Assembly: GCA_034769895.1 (NCBI GenBank)
Contig: CM068367.1
Coordinates: 125,587,927-125,651,926 of the forward strand
Origin: Magicicada septendecula
Taxonomy: Eukaryota; Arthropoda; Insecta; Hemiptera; Cicadidae
DNA: 64,000 bases
Direction of reading: 5' to 3'
Numbering within the stretch: the stretch's first letter is position 1; the number at the start of each line of letters is the position of its first letter. The position numbers and the translations under genes are program-made. The notes beneath the pieces were generated by a model that was not told where the DNA came from, searched no databases, and saw only the letters and a program-made list of their open reading frames with translations. This document shows, piece after piece, positions 55,055 through 64,000 of the stretch.

Positions 55055-57967
55055 TTGAATCAATTTATAAATTCACGCGCGAGGGTAGCGGTTGGGCATT
55101 GGACCACATCGTCTTTTTGGAACTCGTTCTCTCACGGTACCAACCGCTGGCCGCCTCCAGTTTCATCCGTACACCCCCCCCCCGAATTGTCTCGCACTAA
55201 ATCCATCATCAAGGTGAACAATACAGGCGATAAAATGTGTTTCGTATGGTCAGTGTTGGCCGCTCTGTTCCCACAACACTCACACAGCGAGCGTGTATCC
55301 AAATATAAATCACATTTCCGCACTATCATCACTTCCGGTATAACTTATCCCACCCGACTATGCGACATTGCGAATTTCGAGCTAGACAATTCTGACGTTT
55401 CTATAAATGTTTTCGGATACGAAGAAAATGAAATTTACCCGTTACGTATAACTCCTTCCAGTGGCAGACGACATCACGTTAATCTATTACTTCTTACCAC
55501 TACCGACCGAAAACATTACTGTTTAATAAAAAAATATTAGCCGCTTACTGTCTTCACTAACCAAACACGACGGGCGTTCTTTCTATTGCGATTACTGTCT
55601 GCACAGGTTCTGCGAAGAACGACTCCTTACCGAACACGTCCCCCACTGTTCACCGTACGGCGAACAGAGAATTCGTTTACCCGTGAAGGAGAAGGAGAAA
55701 GTGATGTGTTTCCAAAATTACACCTACTGACATAAGGTCCTTTTCGCGATATACGCAGACTTTGAATCGTTCATCGTCCCTTGCCATCGCTGCGACGTTC
55801 CTCTTCACACATCGTCCACCACAACGGAATCGTTACACCTTCCTTCAGGTTTCTCCTACCTCATAGTCGACCACGAGCGTAATATTTTCAACCCCCAGGT
55901 CGTTTATCACGGTGAGAACGTGGTAAAAACCTTTCTCGATAGACTGGTCGTCGAAGAGCGTGAACTCTTCAGAATCATACGTTCCATCGTGCTCATGTGA
56001 CTATGAGTGACCGTGACGTGTTACCTTTCGCGAATGCCGTCGTATGCCATCTATGTGAAAAACCGCTGACCGAAGACGACAAAGTGCGCAACCATTGTTT
56101 TCTGACCGGACGATACCTGGGCGCAGCGCACAACGTCTGTAACCTTAACTTCAAGACTCCCCGACACATACCTGTCTTTTTCCATAACTTACGAGGTTAC
56201 GACGCGCATCACTTGGTACAAGGGTTGGGTAAATAAAAAAATCTCGCTTGTATCGCTACCACTAGTGAACGCTTCGTATCGGTTTCGTTGGGTCCCCTGC
56301 GTTTCGTAGACACGCTTCAATTTCTGAACACATCCTTGGACACACTGGTTGGAAACTTGCGCGCGAGCGGAGCGTATTTCGCTTTAACGAAGCAATGTTT
56401 CGAAGAACACCTCGAGCTTTTCTTACGTAAGGGCGTGTACCCTTACGATTACAGACGGGTAGCGAGAAGTTCGACGAAACACGTCTGCCCGCACGCGAAC
56501 ACGTTTTTCAACAGGCTGAGTGAATTGCCCGTGTCGGACGAAGATTACGCTCACGCGCAGAACGTGTGGCGGACTTTCGGACTCCGTACGCTGGGCGAAT
56601 ATCACGATCTGTATCTGAAAACAGATGTACTGCTGCTGGCCGACGTCTTCGAGGCGTTCCGTGAGATGGCCATGCGGTACTACCAGATCGATCCGGCTCA
56701 TCTTTACTCGCTTCCGGGCGTCGCTTGGCACGCGATGTTAAAGATGACCGGTGTGCGACTAGAGCTGTTGATGGATATAGATCAGCATCTCTTTATTGAA
56801 TCGGCTGTTCGCGGTGGCGTTAGCATGGTACCCAACCGCCATGCCAAGACCAACAACCCGCTAATCGCCGATCAGTACGATGCTTCAAAGCCGACCTCTT
56901 TCATACTGTACACCGACTGCAACAACCTTTACGGTGCGGCCATGTCACAGCCGCTCCCTTACGCCGACTTCAGATGGCTCGATCGTAACGAAATCGACTC
57001 ACTGCACGTGCGTACTCTGAGCGATGACGGCGACACAGGCTACATACTCGAGGTCGACCTACACTATCCGTCCGAACTTCACGACCTCCACTCCGATTAT
57101 CCGCTGGCGCCCGTCTGTTCCTGCGTCAATCCCGACAAGCTTTCACCATACTCTCGCCAAAGTATACACGACTGCACTACACAAAAAGGTTTAGCGGATC
57201 GGAAACGCCTTCGTCGTCCGTTCCCAAGTTGCTGACGACTTTGGACGACAAGCAAAAATACGTTCTCCATTTTCAAAATTTAAAGTTGTATCCGAGTATT
57301 GGCCTAGAATTGAAAGCGATCAATAGGGTGTTGAGTTTTAAACAGAGAGCGTGGAAAAACCCGTTTATCGATATCAACACGCAAAAGAGAGCGGCAGCCA
57401 CAAACAGTTTTGAAAAGGATTTTTTCAAACTGATGGTCAACGCCGCCTATGGCAAATCGCTGGAGAATGTGAGGAAACGAATAGACTTCCAACTAGTCTC
57501 TAACGAACAACAGCTGCAGAAACTGGTTTCCAATCCACGGCTAAAGCGTATGATCCGCTACACCGATGACTTGGTCGGACTGGCCTTACGAAACAGGACG
57601 ATATTCCTTTCCCGACCGGTGTACTTCGGCTTCACAGTACTCGACGACAGCAAACTAATAATGTACGACTTTCATTATCGGTACGCTGTCGCCAAGTACG
57701 GACGACGATTGACATTATTGATGACTGATACATATTGTTTACTTTACACCATACGGAATGATGACGTGTACGCTGAAATGAAAGAGGATCTCCACCTTTT
57801 CGACACGAAGGACTATCCCGTGTATCATCGCCATAGCGACGACAACAAAAAGGTCGTGGGGAAGTTCAAGGATGAAACCCACAGGAAACCCATCCCGGAA
57901 TTTGTCGGACTCGGAGCAAATTGTTACTGGCTCCTGTTGTCCGACCGAACGGACAAAAAGGTGGCGA
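55055..57967 (+). pseudogene. Polinton protein-primed DNA polymerase B, broken
   Basis: About 2.9 kb of family B polymerase in pieces. In order: an N-terminal module (about 55190-55540); a Cys/His segment and an exonuclease start with Y-A-D-F-E-S (Exo I Asp and Glu) up to 55998; a C-x2-C...H-C-H-like module (55997-56236) of the kind seen in insect Polinton polymerases; the palm part 56288-57235 with motif A (Y-T-D-C-N-N-L-Y-G); and 57229-57967 with motif B (N-A-A-Y-G-K). Visible breaks are a frameshift in an A run near 55530, TGA near 55728, a frameshift near 55998, TAA at 56234, a frameshift near 57230, and motif C reading T-D-T-Y-C, where the second catalytic Asp is Tyr. It cannot encode an active enzyme. 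The C terminus is cut by the fusion at about 57967. Confidence 0.85.
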
Positions 57968-58201
57968 AAGGCAATAGGGCGAATTGTAACATATAAAGAG
58001 GGTGAAAAAGTCCTCCTTAAAAATCGAGAGCTACCCAGCACCTTAGAAGGCATAACCAAAAAGTTATTATTACTTTACACTGGCCCATATGTTGTGGTAA
58101 ATGATAAGCATAACAATACATATGAGTTGAGGGAAATCGTTTCAGGAAAAATCAAAGGAGTGCACAATCAAGCTTCTATGAAGAAATATTATGAAGAATG
58201 A
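57968..58201 (+). pseudogene. Integrase C-terminal tail of A-related element A'
   Basis: Encodes the last roughly 77 residues of an A-type pol (K-E-G-E-K-V-L-L-K-N-R-E-L-P through the terminal K-Y-Y-E-E), close to the A protein but with several substitutions. It joins Polinton polymerase sequence at a shared aaaggc, in a different frame from the polymerase. Everything upstream of this tail is missing. Confidence 0.88.
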
Positions 58202-58249
58202 GTTGTGAGTTTTAGAATTTTGAGTTTATTTTTAAAATTCTAAAATAAT

Positions 58250-58970
58250 GTAAGTACATCTTACAACCTAATATTTTGAGAAGAACATTCTGGAGAATTA
58301 AAAGAAGAAGAATTTTTTAATTTAATAATTGAAAAAATTCTAAAAATATGTAAGTACATCTTACTACAACCTAATAATTTTGGAACAAACTTTATGGAAG
58401 AAAGAAAAAGAAAGAATTTTGAATATAACTTATTCTAAAATATGTAAGTACATCTTACTACAACCTGATGATTTTGGAACGAACTTTATGGAAGAAAGAA
58501 AAAGAAAGACTTTTGAATTGAAATATAATAATAAAAATTTAAAATTGAGTAAGTACTTCTTACTACAACCTGATAATTTAGAACAAAACTTTATGGAAGA
58601 AAGAGAAAGAGAGAGAATTTTGAACTTAATTTTAAAAAATTTAAAATTAAGCAAGCACAGCTTACTACCACTGAATTATGAGAAAAACATTTTGGAAGAA
58701 TTAAGAAGAAAGGAATTTTGAAGTTAATATACAAAAAATTTAAAAATAAAGTAAGACCAACTTACTATAACTAAGTTTGTGAGAAAACTTTATGGTAAAT
58801 AATTAAGAAGAATTTGAATTTGGAAAAATACCAAAACATTCAGAAATAATAGTAAGATAACAGTACTATAAACAATTCTGAATGAAACAATTCTGGGAAT
58901 AAATGAATTAAACAGAATTTGAATGTTGATAGAACCTCAGAACTTTGAAACAAGATAAGATCAACATATT
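58250..58970 (+). repeat. Hairpin repeat array of A'
   Basis: Inverted repeats after the pol stop at 58250-58264, 58350-58364, 58444-58458, 58549-58563 (all GTAAG-n5-CTTAC), 58651-58665 (GCAAG...CTTAC, one mismatch) and 58751-58765, with a degenerate unit near 58955. Spacing is about 95-105 bp, as in element A, although the intervening sequence has diverged. Confidence 0.8.
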
Positions 58971-60295
58971 ACAAGGATTTATGAGAAATATTTTTCAATT
59001 AAATGAAAAGAATAGTTTGAATTTTACATTAAAACTAACCAAGTTCCAAAAAATAATTATGTGTCAATTATGATTGAATTGAGAAGAAAATAAAGTGATT
59101 AATTCAGAAAAGAGAATTAATGTTAATCCAGAATAAATGCTAGATATTCACAATAGCATTTGAAGGAGTAGAGAACAATAACAAAAAAGAGTGTAATATG
59201 CAAGAGAAGAAAAAATTTGGGTGCAAAGAGACTAATTACCTATGAAACGATAATGAAAACAGTTAATTAAGAGCAAAGAAGAACAACTCATACCAAACAT
59301 ATGGAGAAGATGATTTTGAACCAATGATAATAATAAGACCTATATGAAATGCAAAGAGAAGAAATACCACATGAAATATGATATAAATGAATTAATGTTA
59401 ATGAATGCGAAGGCGGATTAATAACTTTCTAAGAGAAAGGAAAGAACCAAAATGTTTAAATAAAATGATCAATATAACAACCTGTATATCTAATGTAAAG
59501 ATACAAAGTTAAAAAATTTTAAATATAATATATTAAGACCATTCAAATAATGAATAAGAAAGACTATATATAAAGACCATACTAATACTATGAGTAACCA
59601 GAAGAAAATATAAAGAGAATTCAGATGGAGAAGAAAGAGAGTTACACTGTAAACAGTAACCAGAATTATTAAAAGAAAGGTTTTCAACCATAATTAAATT
59701 AAATATATCAGACAAGTTAAGAGTTTTGAAAAAATATATATGTAATGAGTATAATAATGATTATGAAGATTTATTAAGATAGAAAATGTGAGATAATCTG
59801 AGAGACTACGAAGTGGAGAATCCAAAGATATTTTTATTAGTCGAAAATGAGACTACTTTTTATTTATTTATTCGATGACTGACTGAAGATAATTCCAGCA
59901 GCATTATGTTTTTGAGCAGGGATGGATATGCCTCTGTACTCAATTTATAGAAGTGGTGTATGGCCAGCAGAGAAGTAGCGTACAGTGCCCCTCTGATCTG
60001 CCCCAGCCCACATGATAGGGAATGTTAGGGAATTAATATCCCAAGGATGCAACACGAAGTTGATATAGAAAGAAAATGTATTACAATTATAATATATCTC
60101 AGAAGACACTAACTATCCGAAAAGGATCAGTAGTAAGACAAGTAACCATATATATAAAATCAATAAAACTCTAATATAAAAAAGTCGATATATAGATGGA
60201 GAAGAAAATGAATTATAAGAAATGATGAATTTATCATAAGAAATTATTTCATCCATAAACATGTCTGAAATAATTACTTCTGGAGGAGAGCAATC
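58971..60295. other. A' spacer before the LTR, no gene
   Basis: Aligns throughout with 12240-13679 of element A, with more substitutions and indels. Ends in ggaggagagcaatc before the LTR start. No ORF with domain content. Confidence 0.6.
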
Positions 60296-63200
60296 TGTAA
60301 CGTGACAGATGTATGCATAATATTGAATGGCAATTGATCATTAGAATAATGAAGTTATAATATTTAAATTTGGAAGAAAGCATTAAGTTTAATATAAATA
60401 GATTAATTCATAGCAACTGTGGAAAGAAATCATTATTATAAAGAAAATACAAGTTCAAATAAAAGGAGTTACTAGTGATGAGTCATCCAAGACCAGTCTC
60501 ATAACCAAAGGTTTTCAAGGTATAACCCAGGAAGGTAAAAAAGTAAATAACAAAGCAGTACTGAATATGACCAAACCCACAACGAGGAAGAATAAATAGA
60601 ATAGAAACCCTAAAATAAGCCAAGATCAAACAATACAGGTGGTGTATTTCTGAAATAAAGAAGAAGATGGAGAAGATCCCAAGAAACCTGATGGCATCAA
60701 GAAGAAGATGGAGAAGATACCAGTCCCAGAAGGCAGGAGAAAAGAAGACTGATGAAAGAAGAAGAAGGCAGCATCCTGAAGAAGATGTCATGCTCTTATA
60801 AAAGACACCCAAATCCCTATATCCCCAAAATAAATATCTAAAAACAAAAGTATAACGAAATAAAAACCACATGTATATAAATTTAAGAGAGAGAAGTGTA
60901 TAAAGTAAAAGTTGCCTGTGAACTAAGATGAAACAATAATATAGTACCCATGGAACAAATCTCCATTGAAAAAACGCTAACCAATTTATTATGTTAATAA
61001 GACTATACGACCATTTAGCATTAACATAATATATAAGTGCAAAGTGAACCAGTGATAGTTTTGGGTATTATAAAAAATGAACCTTGTGTTTCATTCTTGG
61101 CAATCACAAACATTGAATGCAATGAAATATGCAATTTTCAATGACTTGAAATGTGTACTGTGACAATATGTTGTTTATAAGACATAAATCTGTTTAAAAT
61201 AACATTTTGTTTTATATGTAAAAAGAAAAACAGATTTCATAATACTTTTCGAACAATTCATACTATTTATTTATTAATGACAGGGTACAATTCCCCAAAG
61301 ACAATGTGTAAAAGACGGTATAAAAACTGTAGAATCCTACTTATAATAATAGTTAGAAATAAGAATATAAATATAAGGTTTTTATGTATATAGTATAAGA
61401 ATGTTTAAAAATGTTTTAGATATAAGGCCGTTTGTTTGGGTCTGATACAACTAACATCAGAACTATAAAAATAGTTACTACTTGTAAATAGTAGAGAGTA
61501 ATTAAGATGTTAGTTAGTAAAAAACCTTTTTTGTAAACCATATTTCCATGTTAGAAATAAGGATTTTGTTGTAAAATGTCTGACTTGAAGACAACCATTT
61601 ATTTAAAAAAAATATTCTTTATTTGTTTAACTATTATTTGTATTGTAACCAATACTAATTGTTATTGTGTAATTTGAAAACATGTTTAATTTATAATACT
61701 ATATGTAAAAGTCAGAGAGGGTATCACACATCATATATTGTTTGTAAAATATTTTGTAAGAAAAATTATTAAAAAATCATAGGCCAAAAGAATGGAAACC
61801 AAACTTCATCAAAACAGAGAAATTGCTCATTTAAATGCAAATAAACAAAAGGGGTTTAGACAAAATAAACTTGAGATCAAGCCATATAATTGCACATACC
61901 ATTTAGGAAGATTTTAATAAATTATATTCAGAATTATAAATAAAAATGAAAATGACTAAACTCAGAAATTTAGACATGGGAGTCATATATTCCAGAATAA
62001 TGTTTCAGAATACAACTAATTCAATTAATTACCAGAAAATCAGGGAATATAAACCTTTTAATACAATATAGGATTATTAATATTAAATATAACGGATAAA
62101 ATGGATGAATTTTATATAATGACAGGAAGTAAATTTTGATGTTTTGACTTTTCAGAGAATAACAAAAACGAAAGTAAAATTACTAATTTTGGACAGAAAA
62201 CACTATAAAACGGCATTATTTAATCTGAAAATAAGCTGAATGAACTGAAAGATTAATTTAAATAACATCTAGTGAATAAAATTGACAAATAACCAAAGTT
62301 TAGGCATTTATATAGTGAAAGATTAAAGTGTGCACAGGATGTGAAAATATATTTGAACAATGTTAAGGATAATATTATATGGGCTAAGAGTTTAATTGAA
62401 ACTGAAGGAAACAGTTAGTTGATTATTGGTATTCGAACGGTTAACATGACAAGAGTTTTGTGACGATCTAACCTATCTTACAACGGTAAAGTTAAGCGGC
62501 GAATAGTACGTTATTGTGAAATCGAGAGTGATTTATAAAATCCTTCCAGAACATATACATTGTGACAAAAACAATCAAGAAACACTAATTAACACTAAAC
62601 AATACATATCTACTCCGAAAAACACCACAAAACACCAGAAAACTGTATAATACATTAACCAAATTAGTGTCGGAATTGGTAAAAGTGTTTCGACTTATAA
62701 TTACACGGATATACTAAATACAACCCAGAAACATTACACCAGTCACTACACAACATTTAACAAGAGATTTGCAGACACCAGAAGAGGAATACTGCCAGAA
62801 AATACATTATTTGGAACGCAGCAGGAACGAGCGACATTTCGATCAACTTGACGGCAGCCATCTTTCTTTGACAATTCCAATGCCTCTCCGTGCACATATC
62901 AGCTGTTGGTGAAAACAATTATATTATTTTCAAATTATTATTCAATGTCTGTATTTAGTAATAATTATTAATTTGTTGTAACGTTATACTTTTTAAATAT
63001 TGGCCCGATTTCTCTGACTTTGATAATAATTGGCTGTTTAAAGAACCCTGTATGATTTTTATATAATATAATTTGTAACTTTTTCGATATCCTGAGAATC
63101 GATATTATAATCGATAAGAGTCAATATTGCTATTAATTAATAAAACATTAATATTCTTCAACACTAAATAGTTCTTTATTTCATAAATATTACTAATTAT

Positions 63201-63694
63201 CACTAATATAATTCTAATTAATAATCTATCAGGACTTTACCACCTATAAGTGAAGATAACCTAAAAAATAAAAAGGTAAACAAGTATCGATTGGTTTGAA
63301 GACAATCTTATGAGTGGTGATAGTTTATTTAAAATATACCAAAACTTTAATAAAAATTTTCAGAAGAGCATTACACTTTTTAAAACTTCACAGCCCTATA
63401 TTAATTAATTAATTAATAAAATTAAAAATTTTTTTTTAATTTTTTTTTTTTATAAACATAATTTTTTTTTAAATTTTCTTCAAAACAATAATTTTTGTTT
63501 TGAAACTTTCGGTGAAGCTGAACATATATTTCTTCATCAACATTACGCTACTCGACCGGTCTTGCTACCATTGAGACTCGACCAGCTGGGAAACTTAAGG
63601 AAGTGTTTCAGGCCAGTAAGACGTCGAGAGCCACACCAATTACACACCAATTTAAGAACATACAGACTCAAATCATTTAATTTATTTTATTACA
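60296..63694 (+). mobile_element. LTR of A', uninterrupted reference copy
   Basis: About 3.4 kb starting TGTAACGTGACAG after a purine tract and ending TTATTACA. It has neither the hAT (empty site near 61283), nor the B fragment (empty site near 62115), nor element C. It thereby reveals which parts of the array are nested insertions. No gene; the minus-strand frames near 60483-60872 are low-complexity. Confidence 0.68.
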
Positions 63695-63697
63695 AAT

Positions 63698-63721
63698 TGG
63701 CTAGCCCAAACAGTGGGGCTT
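63698..63721 (+). other. Primer-binding-site-like sequence after the A' LTR
   Basis: Reads TGGCTAGCCCAAACAGTGGG and continues gctt. It resembles a degenerate version of the tRNA-Lys site of element C (TGGCGCCCAACGTGGGGC), with a few extra bases. Lies three bases after the inferred LTR end, in the orientation of a downstream element body. Confidence 0.45.
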
Positions 63722-63789
63722 GATTACATCGGAGTCTCATACTTCACAATCTCTTATCATCAATACACACATCATTTAAAGATATTATT

Positions 63790-63832
<43 letters not shown>

Positions 63833-64000
63833 ATATGTGTATGCGGTTAGTCCGTCAAAGGGTTCAAAAAATATGTAAAACAAAAATACAGAATATAAGA
63901 ATTGTTATAGTTACAAATAAAATATATTACAGATACTATTTGCAAATACAAATGATGTTGGTAATGTATGATTTTAAAGACAACTTTGTCACTAGCAATC
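63722..64000. other. Sequence after the A' primer-binding site
   Basis: Contains a (TA)n tract at about 63793-63829 and no gene up to the window end. May be the 5' leader of another A-type element or flanking DNA. Confidence 0.4.

Larger units (their letters stand above)
51430..57967. mobile_element. Degraded Polinton/Maverick fragment
   Basis: Contains the two signature Polinton genes, a retroviral-type integrase and a protein-primed family B DNA polymerase, plus other frames on the minus strand. GC content is clearly higher than in the surroundings. No long terminal inverted repeat is visible. The right edge is fused to LTR-element sequence and the left edge fades near 51430. I do not recognise a capsid, ATPase or adenain-type protease gene. 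Confidence 0.82.

Noticed and set aside
57872..58201. 109-residue frame across the polymerase/retroelement join as a new fusion gene
   Set aside because: Its first third is out-of-frame polymerase DNA. Only the A' integrase tail is genuine coding sequence.

Overview
This is eukaryotic DNA, most likely from an arthropod and probably an insect. The only genes I can support belong to mobile elements. The evidence is the intron-containing ZBED-type hAT transposase, Gypsy-like LTR elements with very long LTRs, the tail of an insect-style non-LTR element with a microsatellite 3' end, a decayed Polinton/Maverick fragment, and AT-rich sequence full of TA repeats. I see no host protein-coding gene, tRNA or rRNA.

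Positions 1-36933 are a tandem array with a period of about 15.7 kb, in almost identical copies. The breakpoints (9793/9794 and 25500/25501) give a partial copy 1-9793, a full copy 9794-25500 and a terminal copy 25501-36933. Each full unit reads: 5'-truncated pol of LTR element 'A' (RNase H and integrase); a spacer with about seven hairpin repeats; the first part of the A LTR; a hAT transposon in the LTR (TSD ccctaaac) that itself carries a 5'-truncated non-LTR insertion; more A LTR; then LTR element 'B' (45 bp of 5' LTR, a primer-binding-site candidate, one 395-aa coiled-coil ORF, about 3 kb of non-coding DNA, and a complete 1384-bp 3' LTR). In the last copy B is cut short and the A LTR resumes at about 36934.

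Positions 38641-49157 are a complete, young LTR element 'C' on the minus strand. It has two 3036-bp LTRs, a tRNA-Lys primer-binding site, gag and protease joined by a canonical -1 frameshift heptamer, and no reverse transcriptase or integrase. A scar joins protease to the last residues of RNase H. C sits in TA repeats close to the end of the A LTR.

Positions 49158-51430 are unassigned AT-rich DNA with one MITE-like inverted-repeat pair. Positions about 51430-57967 are a degraded Polinton: on the minus strand an unknown Polinton-type protein, an integrase, several unrecognised broken frames and a BIR-domain gene; on the plus strand a protein-primed family B DNA polymerase. The two arms diverge from a region with three GC-rich palindromes. 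Polymerase sequence runs by microhomology straight into the integrase tail of an older A relative (A'), followed by its hairpin spacer, a 3.4-kb LTR (60296-63694) and a primer-binding-site-like sequence.

The best candidates for something new are the nested-element array and its inferred origin, the hairpin array between pol and LTR with paired base changes, the gag-protease-only element with an intact frameshift signal, and the BIR-like gene beside Polinton genes.
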